Shown one piece after another: positions 1 through 7,315 of a DNA stretch of 64,000 nt. This DNA is from Acinetobacter sp. NIPH 2699 (lineage in GTDB: Bacteria > Pseudomonadota > Gammaproteobacteria > Pseudomonadales > Moraxellaceae): the NCBI RefSeq assembly GCF_022549355.1, contig NZ_JAKZGL010000014.1:1-64000 (forward strand), given 5' to 3'. The first letter of the stretch is position 1. Each line of letters opens with the position of its first letter. A model generated the notes under the pieces. It was not told the DNA's origin. It ran no database searches and was given only the letters and a program-made list of their open reading frames with translations. The position numbers and the translations under genes are program-made.

Positions 1-450
1 GGCATCATCGGTGGTATTACTGGCGGTGGTGATGGAGGTCCTTTAGGTGCAATTACTGGAATCATCGGCGGTATCACTGGCGGTGGTGACGGCGGTCCTC
101 TTGGTCCAATTACTGGCATTATCGGTGGTATCACGGGTGGCGGTGATGGTGGTCCTCTTGGTCCAATCACTGGCATTATTGGCGGTATTACTGGTGGCGG
201 TGGTCCTTTAGGTGCAATCACTGGAATCATCGGCGGTATCACTGGCGGCGGTGACGGCGGTCCTTTAGATGCAATCACTGGCATTATTGGTGGTATTACA
301 GGTGGTGGTGACGGCGGTCCTTTAGGCGCAATCACTGGCATTATCGGTGGTATTACAGGTGGTGGTGACGGTGGTCCTTTAGGCGCAATTACAGGAATCA
401 TCGGTGGTATTACAGGTGGTGGTGACGGTGGTCCTTTAGGTCCAATTACT
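1..450 (+). repeat. 57-bp coding tandem repeat, first array
   Basis: Eight head-to-tail units, seven of 57 bp and one of 51 bp, encode the 19-residue glycine-rich motif. The units differ mainly at synonymous positions and at the Gly-Ala, Gly-Pro or Asp-Ala pair after Pro-Leu. The array continues off the left edge of the window. In-frame unit length means expansion or contraction would keep the reading frame. Confidence 0.9.
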
Positions 451-1830
451 GGCATTATCGGTGGTATTACTGGTGGTGACCTTGGCAACAACCCTGTAAC
501 CGGTGTCATCCAAACAGGTATTGATATTCTTCAAGGTGTTGAAAGTCTCAAAACAGACCTGATCAATACAGGTATCACGACCGTAGGTGGTGTAGCCAGT
601 GGCGTACTCCCTCAAGTCCATCCTATTGTGGATTTAACTAATCTAGGCACACTCACCTTTGAAACTTCTCGCGATACTGTAAATGGTACACTTGAAGCAA
701 TTTCCGATTTAGCTGGCGCTGACTTTGCTGGCGCACTGAGTAATGCAACAGGTGTCATCGGTACACTGATTAATAACGGTTCAACTGCTGCTGAAACAAT
801 CCAGCATATTGTCGGTGATCTCACTGATGTAGGTGGCATCATTGGTGGTGATGGTGGCCCATTAGGTGCAATTACTGGCATCATCGGTGGCATTACAGGT
901 GGTGGTGACGGTGGTCCATTAGATGCAATTACTGGCATTATTGGCGGTATTACTGGTGGCGGTGACAGTGGCCCTTTAGGTGCAATTACTGGCATCATCG
1001 GTGGCATTACAGGTGGTGGTGACGGTGGTCCATTAGATGCAATCACTGGCATTATCGGTGGTATCACTGGTGGCGGTGACGGCGGTCCTTTAGGTGCAAT
1101 CACTGGCATTATCGGCGGTATTACTGGTGGTGATGGTGGTAGTCCTCTCGATATCTTAACAGGCATCATTGGTGGTATCGGCGGCGGGGACCTTGGCAAC
1201 AACCCTGTAACGGGTGTCATTCAAACAGGTATTGATATTCTTCAAGGCGTTGAAAGCCTCAAAACTGAAATCATCAATACGGGCATCGATACTGTCGCAG
1301 ATGCAATCATTGGTGTGTTCCCTCAAGCGGAACATCCTATCAGTGATCTTGCTAATCTAGGTACACTCACCTTTGAAACTTCACGTGATACTGTAAATGG
1401 TTCGCTTGAAGCTATCTCGGATTTGGCAGGTGCTGATTTTGCTGGCGCACTGGGCAATGCAACAGGTGTCATTGGCACACTGATTAATAACGGCTCAACT
1501 GCTGCTGATACGATTCAACATGTCATCGGTGAGGATATTCTTGGTGGCGGTATCGGCGGTGGAATTGGCGGCGATGGTGGTCCTCTTGGTTCAATCACTA
1601 ACATCCTAGGTGGTGATATCATTGGAAACTTAAGTGGATTAATTTCCGTTAATGTGGGTAGTTCTAGCAGTAGCAATGGTGTAGATAGCATCTTAAATTC
1701 TGTTCTAGGTGCAACAACATCATCTCAAAGCATCTCTATCGGTGGATCAACGATCAATATCACTGAGCATCTCTCAGTTTCAAATGTAAATTTAACTGAA
1801 CAACTCTTTGAAAGTACGCATCTTTTCTAA
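1..1830 (+). CDS. Glycine-rich tandem-repeat protein, 3' part only
   Basis: The reading frame is open from base 1 to a TAA at 1828-1830, so 609 C-terminal residues are visible and the start lies outside the window. Residues 1-150 are eight units of a 17-19 residue Gly/Ile/Thr-rich motif (GIIGGITGGGDGGPLGAIT). They are followed by a non-repetitive module with VTGVIQTGIDILQGVESLK and NLGTLTFETSRDTVNG. The whole block then recurs about 237 residues later. The last ~70 residues are Ser/Asn-rich, with no Cys, no LPXTG and no evident membrane anchor. I do not recognise the family. A secreted or surface structural protein is an inference from the composition. An internal GTG at 628 is not a real start. 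Confidence 0.8.
   Translation, partial: GIIGGITGGGDGGPLGAITGIIGGITGGGDGGPLGPITGIIGGITGGGDGGPLGPITGIIGGITGGGGPLGAITGIIGGITGGGDGGPLDAITGIIGGITGGGDGGPLGAITGIIGGITGGGDGGPLGAITGIIGGITGGGDGGPLGPITGIIGGITGGDLGNNPVTGVIQTGIDILQGVESLKTDLINTGITTVGGVASGVLPQVHPIVDLTNLGTLTFETSRDTVNGTLEAISDLAGADFAGALSNATGVIGTLINNGSTAAETIQHIVGDLTDVGGIIGGDGGPLGAITGIIGGITGGGDGGPLDAITGIIGGITGGGDSGPLGAITGIIGGITGGGDGGPLDAITGIIGGITGGGDGGPLGAITGIIGGITGGDGGSPLDILTGIIGGIGGGDLGNNPVTGVIQTGIDILQGVESLKTEIINTGIDTVADAIIGVFPQAEHPISDLANLGTLTFETSRDTVNGSLEAISDLAGADFAGALGNATGVIGTLINNGSTAADTIQHVIGEDILGGGIGGGIGGDGGPLGSITNILGGDIIGNLSGLISVNVGSSSSSNGVDSILNSVLGATTSSQSISIGGSTINITEHLSVSNVNLTEQLFESTHLF
841..1188 (+). repeat. 57-bp coding tandem repeat, second array
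   Basis: About six further units of the same motif sit inside a 711-bp super-repeat. The sequence CTTGGCAACAACCCTGTAAC occurs at 481 and again at 1192, exactly 237 codons apart. In this copy PLGAIT and PLDAIT units alternate, which suggests that pairs of units were duplicated together. Confidence 0.85.
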
Positions 1831-1844
1831 TATTGCTTAAACTT

Positions 1845-1876
1845 AAAAAACCGCTGATATTTCAGCGGTTTTTTTC
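1845..1876 (+). terminator. Rho-independent terminator of the repeat-protein gene
   Basis: The arms AAACCGCTGA and TCAGCGGTTT pair across a short loop and run into a T tract. The hairpin starts about 18 bp after the stop codon. Confidence 0.9.
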
Positions 1877-2102
1877 AATCACAGACAGCGATAAAACAAG
1901 GTGAATGAAAAAAATATAGTCTATTCAACAAAAAACATTCACTAAATAAATACCTTCTTATTGCATCTTAGTGATCTGAAATTCTATTAATTTTGATAAA
2001 AAATACATCTTATTTAATATAAACCCTAACAAAAAATTAGAACAAGATCTCATGTATTTAGTCTTGGATTGATGAAAAGTCAAAATAAAAACATAAATCA
2101 TG

Positions 2103-2156
2103 CCTTTATCATATAATTAAATACCACACCCACCTTTATCACAAAATTAAATATCA
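2103..2156. repeat. Two direct repeats of about 24 bp, period 30
   Basis: CCTTTATCATATAATTAAAT at 2103 recurs as CCTTTATCACAAAATTAAAT at 2133, with further similarity to the end of each copy. The spacing is 30 bp, close to three helical turns, so both copies would face the same side of the DNA. Confidence 0.6.
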
Positions 2157-2244
2157 GCCCTACTTTAAATACAATAAAATCCATACGGAATAAGTTCACA
2201 GGCCATACCTTGTGCATTAAATCTATTCTTTAGCGAAGGATTGC

Positions 2245-2283
2245 TTAGATGCTTAACCTAAATATTCCAGTTTAAGCATCTAA
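2245..2283. repeat. Perfect 12-bp inverted repeat upstream of the porin
   Basis: TTAGATGCTTAA at 2245-2256 and its exact complement TTAAGCATCTAA at 2272-2283 flank 15 bases. No T tract follows, so it is not a typical terminator. It lies about 160 bp before the porin start and could be an operator or a leader hairpin. Confidence 0.65.
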
Positions 2284-2444
2284 TTATGAAAATACAGCTC
2301 AGGACTTTATGTCACATTGATTAATCTCTCTTGATTTCCTTAGGAGATATTTTTATTTAAACGGCATGGTCTATTTTATATTTCATTTACTTAAATGAGA
2401 TGACGGTTGCTTATTCATAATTTTAAATTGTTAGGATGACATAG

Positions 2445-3554
2445 ATGAAAGTTAATTTTTTAATTGCCAGCATATTAAGTATTGTAACAAGTTCAACATT
2501 CGCTGCTCCCAAGTTCTATGGAGAAATTGGTGCAAATCTAGACTATTTACCAGAAAACAATGCCACAACCAGCGATCGTGATGTATGGAAAATCCAGAAT
2601 AGAAACTCCCATCTTGGTGTGAAAGGCGAAGAAAAATTAACAGAACGTTTAAGTGCGGTTTACTTGATTGAATGGGGGTTTAACGCCGATGGTGATAAAA
2701 CAGATTGGTCGCAACGTGACCGCTATGTTGGCTTAAAAGATACTCAGCTTGGTACACTCAAAATTGGTAAACAAAATTCACCACTAAAAAAGCTCTCTAG
2801 CGCGGTCGATGGCTTCAATAACGATGTGGATAATGATGCCGATATTACAGGCATTATGCCAGGTGAAAACCGTATCAACAATTCTGTTGCCTATGAGTCT
2901 CCCCAGTTCGCCCTGAATGAACAGTCTACATTAGGCTTTAACCTTTTATTAGCAACAGGTGAAAGCCAAGGTATCAAAAGTAATCAAGGTGGTGTCACCG
3001 TTGATGGCGGTGGCTTAGGTGATGCATGGTCAACGTCAATAACCTATGCAGATCCAATGTTCTTGGCCGCGATTGCCTATGACAAAGCGATTCCAAGCAA
3101 CTTTTTAGGCCGTGGTTTTCTCAATGCAACAGACACGCAGACTGACATAGATAAAGTTTTTGCCGCAGCCAATACCTTGCGCCTGACAGGGCGTATCAAG
3201 CCAATAGAAGGACTTACTTTAAAAGCATTAATCCAAAAATCTGAAGTTGCAGAAGCCAAGGGAAATGATACAGCTACAGCCAATATTGATGATTCCATAG
3301 GCTGGCTGATAGGCGCAGAATATCGACTCCCAAACCTCGATAAATGGAAGCTGAAAGCACAATACAGTCAAAACTCAACCAGCTTTAAAAATGATGATGC
3401 TGACTATGATGCCAAGCAAATCATGGCAGGTGTAGATTACTCATTTAATAAACAAGTCAAAGCGTATGGCTATACAGGTTATGCAACATTCAAACAAGCC
3501 GATGCAAAAGACAAGCAACCTGTTGTTGGTACAGGTTTAGAATTTAAGTTCTAA
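2445..3554 (+). CDS. Outer-membrane porin, Gram-negative porin family
   Basis: A 369-residue protein with a signal peptide ending near residue 20 (ITSS-type stretch, then FAAPKFYGEIG). It then shows the alternating amphipathic strands of 16-stranded porins and ends in the aromatic residue Phe (LEFKF), the usual beta-assembly signal. The sequence WGFNADGDKTDWSQRDRYVG followed by GTLKIGKQNSP resembles the first hairpins and constriction region of Neisseria/Comamonas-type general porins. The substrate cannot be read from the sequence; such porins pass small hydrophilic solutes. The ATG at 2445 is preceded by TTAGGA. The gene is monocistronic, with a long upstream region and its own terminator. 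Confidence 0.85.
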   Translation: MKVNFLIASILSIVTSSTFAAPKFYGEIGANLDYLPENNATTSDRDVWKIQNRNSHLGVKGEEKLTERLSAVYLIEWGFNADGDKTDWSQRDRYVGLKDTQLGTLKIGKQNSPLKKLSSAVDGFNNDVDNDADITGIMPGENRINNSVAYESPQFALNEQSTLGFNLLLATGESQGIKSNQGGVTVDGGGLGDAWSTSITYADPMFLAAIAYDKAIPSNFLGRGFLNATDTQTDIDKVFAAANTLRLTGRIKPIEGLTLKALIQKSEVAEAKGNDTATANIDDSIGWLIGAEYRLPNLDKWKLKAQYSQNSTSFKNDDADYDAKQIMAGVDYSFNKQVKAYGYTGYATFKQADAKDKQPVVGTGLEFKF

Positions 3555-3581
3555 ATTTAATACCAAGAATAAACCTGAAAG

Positions 3582-3615
3582 AAAAAAGCCAAGATTATAT
3601 TAATTTTGGCTTTTT
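3582..3615 (+). terminator. Porin terminator
   Basis: AAAAAGCCAA pairs with TTGGCTTTTT across a loop of about 13 bases, about 28 bp after the porin stop. Confidence 0.8.
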
Positions 3616-3964
3616 AATCTATGCTCATTATTTAAACTCACCAACATAAATAAAAAAACTGAATAAAAAATTAAAAAATATTAATCCCCCACCTCCACAA
3701 AACTATTTTTAATCACGAACCAAGTACAAACTGATTTAAACCCATTCTAAAGAGTTCACATCCAATCTATTAAAAATAGCTTATCTATATTTACAACAAA
3801 TGATCAGAAGTATTCCTCGGATAAACTATAACCACACAGGTGTTTTAAAATGAATCATAACTGTATAAGCAATCTTGTTTTTAGGTAACATTCGTTCTAT
3901 TAATTGTGGAATGATGGCATCGCTTTCTTGAAAGGAAAATAGGGATACTCTAAACTCCAGACAC
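3616..3964. other. Intergenic, nothing recognised
   Basis: About 350 bp of AT-rich sequence lies between the porin terminator and the tRNA terminator. No ORF with a ribosome binding site, no RNA gene and no strong repeat was seen. Confidence 0.5.
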
Positions 3965-3990
3965 AAAAAAACCGCAATTAAGCGGTTTAT
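3965..3990 (-). terminator. Terminator of the tRNA operon
   Basis: The arms AAACCGC and GCGGTTT (3969-3975, 3982-3988) are followed by a T run in the minus-strand direction, just downstream of the last tRNA. Confidence 0.8.
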
Positions 3991-4000
3991 TTCATTAAGT

Positions 4001-4077
4001 TGGTGCGCTCAGAGAGATTCGAACTCCCGACCCCTTAGTTCGTAGCCAAGTGCTCTATCCAGCTGAGCTATGAGCGC
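4001..4077 (-). tRNA. tRNA-Arg (ACG), second copy
   Basis: On the minus strand a full cloverleaf can be drawn: acceptor GCGCTCA/TGAGCGC, D arm with AGCTGGATA, anticodon loop CTACGAA giving ACG, T arm GGGAG-TTCGAAT-CTCTC, and an encoded CCA end. It is 77 nt long and identical to the copy at 4124-4200. The ACG anticodon is normally modified to ICG by TadA to read CGN codons. Confidence 0.97.
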
Positions 4078-4123
4078 ATTACTTATGTGCCAATTGGCAT
4101 GTGTTACTTGTGCAATATTTACT

Positions 4124-4200
4124 TGGTGCGCTCAGAGAGATTCGAACTCCCGACCCCTTAGTTCGTAGCCAAGTGCTCTATCCAGCTGAGCTATGAGCGC
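4124..4200 (-). tRNA. tRNA-Arg (ACG), first copy
   Basis: Its 77 nt are identical to the copy at 4001-4077, including the encoded CCA. The two are separated by 46 bp. Transcription from the promoter at 4318-4346 reaches tRNA-Ser first and then both Arg genes, so all three are probably processed from one precursor. Confidence 0.97.
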
Positions 4201-4213
4201 ATTAAGTAAAAAA

Positions 4214-4303
4214 TGGCGGTGAGAGAGGGATTCGAACCCTCGGTACAGTTACCCGTACGCATCCTTAGCAGGGATGTGGTTTCAGCCACTCACCCATCTC
4301 ACC
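4214..4303 (-). tRNA. tRNA-Ser (GCT)
   Basis: A 90-nt class II tRNA with acceptor GGTGAGA/TCTCACC, anticodon loop CTGCTAA giving GCT, a long variable arm, T arm with GGTTCGAATCC, and an encoded CCA end. It reads AGC and AGU codons. It is the promoter-proximal gene of the three-tRNA operon. Confidence 0.97.
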
Positions 4304-4317
4304 GTAACACGAGCGCA

Positions 4318-4346
4318 ATAATACAAACTAAAAGTCCTTTACACAA
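4318..4346 (-). promoter_or_regulatory. Sigma70-type promoter of the tRNA operon
   Basis: Read on the minus strand: -35 TTGTGT (4341-4346), a 17-bp spacer, -10 TATTAT (4318-4323), then a GC-rich discriminator TGCGCTCG. Such a discriminator is typical of growth-rate and stringently controlled stable-RNA promoters. Confidence 0.75.
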
Positions 4347-4561
4347 GGGAAGATCCTGTTTTTTTCTGTTTTTTTATATCAATCAAATATTTTTTAAACG
4401 ATTTTGGTATTTTTTCAGCATTTTTTCCCTCAACGCTTGTTAATATAGACTTCTCTTTTATACAGATCCATGGCGTAAACAGAATCTTGCAATCTTTGAC
4501 GTGCAGTCGAAGTTTGAATGACTTATGCTAAAGTGATCTGCCAGATGTGAAATGAAACGAT

Positions 4562-6988
4562 ATGATTAAAAACTGGGGCGATCCCGAAGCAAAAGCAGAA
4601 GCTGAACGTTATGACAACCCGATTCCAAGCCGAACTCTTATTTTAACGACATTAGAACAATTACAAACTGCTCAATCACACGCTGAACTCGTTGATCACT
4701 TTAATCTTCCAGATCAAAAAAGTATTGATGCGTTGAATCATCGTTTAAGTGCGATGGTACGTGATGGCCAGTTGATGAAAGATGGATTTAAATTCCAGCC
4801 AGCAACAGACCTCCCGAGCCATGAGGCAACGGTTTATATTAATAGTAAAGGTTTGGGTACTGCCAATATCGCAGGACAAAACGATATTCTCTTGGCTGAA
4901 CGTGAATTGCGATTGGTCTTTAATGGTGATCGTGTCAAAGTTCGTCAAACCTCAGTCGACCGTAAAGGCAAAGCTTGGGGCTTTATTAGCGAAGTGGTTC
5001 AACATCGCGTTAAACAGATTATTGGTAAAGTGGTTCAACATGACGGTGAATACTTTATTCAACCGAGCAATCCCAATCAGCACCAACCGATTACCTTAGA
5101 AAAAGAACTGATTGAACATGCCAATGCTAAAGTTGGCGATATGTTACGTATTGCAATTGATGACTACCCAACACGTGAAGAACTGGCAACAGGTCATGTG
5201 ATTCAGTCTATGGCAGATAAAGCGGATACCGAAATTATTATTCCGCAAACCATCTTAGAGTTTGGTTTACCTTACGAGTTTCCAGATGCGGTCATCAAAG
5301 AAGCTGAAAGCTTTAAAGAACCGTCTGCACAAGACCATAAAGGACGTGTCGATTTACGCGATCTGCCATTAGTCACCATTGATGGTGAAGATGCACGTGA
5401 CTTTGATGATGCAGTTTATGCAGAGAAACGCCCTGGCGGTGGTTATCGTGTGGTGGTGGCTATTGCCGATGTCAGCCATTATGTCCGTTTAGATTCAGCA
5501 TTGAATGAAGAAGCAGAAGACCGAGGAACTTCGGTTTATTTCCCACACTTTGTACTACCCATGTTGCCTGAAGCATTGTCAAATGGCTTGTGTTCTTTAA
5601 ATCCGCACCTTGACCGCCTCTGTATGGTCTGTGATTTAAAATTATCTCGTGCAGGTAAGGTTACGGGTTATGAGTTTTACCCTGCGGTCATGCATTCCAA
5701 AGCACGACTGACCTATACCCAAGTTAGTCAATATTTTGATGGTGCAACAGATGCAATTCCTCAAAATAAAACTATTCACAAATCACTCAATACCCTGTTC
5801 CAGCTTTATCAAACACTAAAAGGCTTACGTGCAGAACGTCATGCAATGGAATTTGAAACCATTGAAACCTATATGACCTTTGATGAGTTGGGTGGTATTA
5901 AAGAAATTTTGCCGCGTACGCGTAATGTTGCACATAAACTGATTGAGGAGTGCATGTTGCTCGCCAATGTCGCGGCAGCAGAATACGCTTTAGAACATGA
6001 CATTCCAATGCTCTATCGTGTGCACGAAGCACCTGAATTTTCACGCATTCAAAAAGTACGTGATTTTGTAAAGTTGCTCGGCTTACCATTCCCAGAACAG
6101 CCAACCCAAGCAGATTATCAACGCGTGATCGAAGCGACCAAAGATCGTTTGGACGCACCAAGTATTCATGCAGTGTTATTACGCTCAATGATGCAAGCCT
6201 ATTACGGTGCAAAAAACTCTGGGCATTACGGTTTGGCTTATGAAGCGTATACGCATTTCACCTCACCAATTCGTCGTTATCCTGACTTATTGCTACATCG
6301 TGCCATTAAAACGCACTTGCAACAAAAGCCTCATACACTTTCGGGTGCAGCATTGGATGATGCTGGTGAGCATTTCTCTCAAACCGAACGTCGTGCTGAT
6401 GAAGCCTCACGCAGTGTTACAACTTGGTTGAAATGCCATTATATGCAACAGCATTTGGGCGATGAATTTGTTGGCATCATTAGTGCGGTGACCGAATTTG
6501 GTTTATTTGTCACTCTCAAAGATTTGTATGTGGATGGTATGATCCATGTCAGTCAACTTGGTGAAGATTATTTCCTTTATGACCAAGCCAGCCAAAGTCT
6601 AGTCGGACAAAACCGTGGACAAGCCTTTAGTCTAGGTGATGAAGTTAAAATCAAAGTGGCTGGAGTGAATCTGGAAGAACGTAAAATCGACTTCCAACTG
6701 ATTCAGCAATTGACACATTTGGGTCGTGTGATTCGTCAAAAAGCACCACGTACCTCTTCAAATAAACCTCAAACAACAGAAGACGTTTTTAGCAAAGCAC
6801 CTGCCCTTGCTAAATTAAGCGAAGATGGCGAAAAACCTGTCGCAAAGAAAAAGGATAAGAACAAACCAAGTTCTTATGCAAAAAAACCGGGTAAAAAAAC
6901 GGCTGCTAAACCTGAAACTAAAGAAAAGGTGAAGAAAAAAGCAAAGCCGAAAAAGAAAAAGTCAAATGCGAAAGCTAAGACTGAATAA
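4562..6988 (+). CDS. rnr: Ribonuclease R
   Basis: A processive 3'-5' exoribonuclease that degrades structured RNA, including defective rRNA, and acts in trans-translation. The 808 residues show an N-terminal helix-turn-helix-like region, cold-shock domains, and the RNB catalytic domain with DGEDARDFDDAV at 274-285. There D274, D280, D282 and D283 correspond to the magnesium-binding aspartates. An S1 domain starts near 633 (GIISAVTEFGLFVTL). The last ~50 residues are a Lys/Ala-rich tail. The length matches E. coli RNase R rather than RNase II (~640), which also lacks the basic tail. The ATG at 4562 has a weak upstream ribosome site. It is monocistronic, with a terminator after the stop. Confidence 0.95.
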   Translation: MIKNWGDPEAKAEAERYDNPIPSRTLILTTLEQLQTAQSHAELVDHFNLPDQKSIDALNHRLSAMVRDGQLMKDGFKFQPATDLPSHEATVYINSKGLGTANIAGQNDILLAERELRLVFNGDRVKVRQTSVDRKGKAWGFISEVVQHRVKQIIGKVVQHDGEYFIQPSNPNQHQPITLEKELIEHANAKVGDMLRIAIDDYPTREELATGHVIQSMADKADTEIIIPQTILEFGLPYEFPDAVIKEAESFKEPSAQDHKGRVDLRDLPLVTIDGEDARDFDDAVYAEKRPGGGYRVVVAIADVSHYVRLDSALNEEAEDRGTSVYFPHFVLPMLPEALSNGLCSLNPHLDRLCMVCDLKLSRAGKVTGYEFYPAVMHSKARLTYTQVSQYFDGATDAIPQNKTIHKSLNTLFQLYQTLKGLRAERHAMEFETIETYMTFDELGGIKEILPRTRNVAHKLIEECMLLANVAAAEYALEHDIPMLYRVHEAPEFSRIQKVRDFVKLLGLPFPEQPTQADYQRVIEATKDRLDAPSIHAVLLRSMMQAYYGAKNSGHYGLAYEAYTHFTSPIRRYPDLLLHRAIKTHLQQKPHTLSGAALDDAGEHFSQTERRADEASRSVTTWLKCHYMQQHLGDEFVGIISAVTEFGLFVTLKDLYVDGMIHVSQLGEDYFLYDQASQSLVGQNRGQAFSLGDEVKIKVAGVNLEERKIDFQLIQQLTHLGRVIRQKAPRTSSNKPQTTEDVFSKAPALAKLSEDGEKPVAKKKDKNKPSSYAKKPGKKTAAKPETKEKVKKKAKPKKKKSNAKAKTE

Positions 6989-6994
6989 TCCAGC

Positions 6995-7026
6995 AAGGCT
7001 TCAGAACTAATCCTTCTGAAGCCTTT
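6995..7026 (+). terminator. rnr terminator
   Basis: AAGGCTTCAGAA and TTCTGAAGCCTT form a 12-bp perfect stem followed by TTT, directly after the rnr stop. Confidence 0.9.
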
Positions 7027-7315
7027 TATCCTTTCATGAATCATTTAATATCATGAAAAATATTTTTCATCGTTTTCCTGCTTTTCAGCTCATCGCAACT
7101 ATTTGCACAGCATAAAAGTTTGTTAATTAAAAAATCTCAATAAATGATCTTAGATATTCCTTCCTGTATTTACACTTTTTTCTGAAATTCAAGAAACTTA
7201 TACCCTAACGAAACATATTCCAACTATAAATTAAAAACGTTAAATCAACCTTGATTTCTCCACTCCCTACCCTTACATCTATAACTATGTTTAAAGATGA
7301 TATGGCAAAAATACA
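7027..7315. other. Intergenic with an 18-bp perfect palindrome
   Basis: ATGAAAAATATTTTTCAT at 7053-7070 is self-complementary. The rest is AT-rich without a credible ORF. The prlC promoter should lie here; TATAAC just before 7290 is a possible -10 but has no good -35. Confidence 0.45.

Larger units (their letters stand above)
1877..2444. other. AT-rich intergenic region upstream of the porin
   Basis: No credible ORF is seen in these 568 bp. The region holds a 30-bp-period direct repeat and a 12-bp perfect inverted repeat (listed separately). A long regulatory region before an outer-membrane porin is plausible. I could not assign a convincing -35/-10 pair. Confidence 0.6.

Noticed and set aside
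1..475. Regular 57-bp repeats as a possible CRISPR array
   Set aside because: Repeats are contiguous without unique spacers, in frame, and encode protein.
612..1220. Minus-strand proline-rich frame across the glycine repeats
   Set aside because: It mirrors the Gly-rich repeat codons; open only because of the repetitive composition.
4213..4443. Plus-strand frame starting MAVREGFEPS
   Set aside because: It is the classic false ORF antisense to tRNA-Ser; the tRNA explains its first part.
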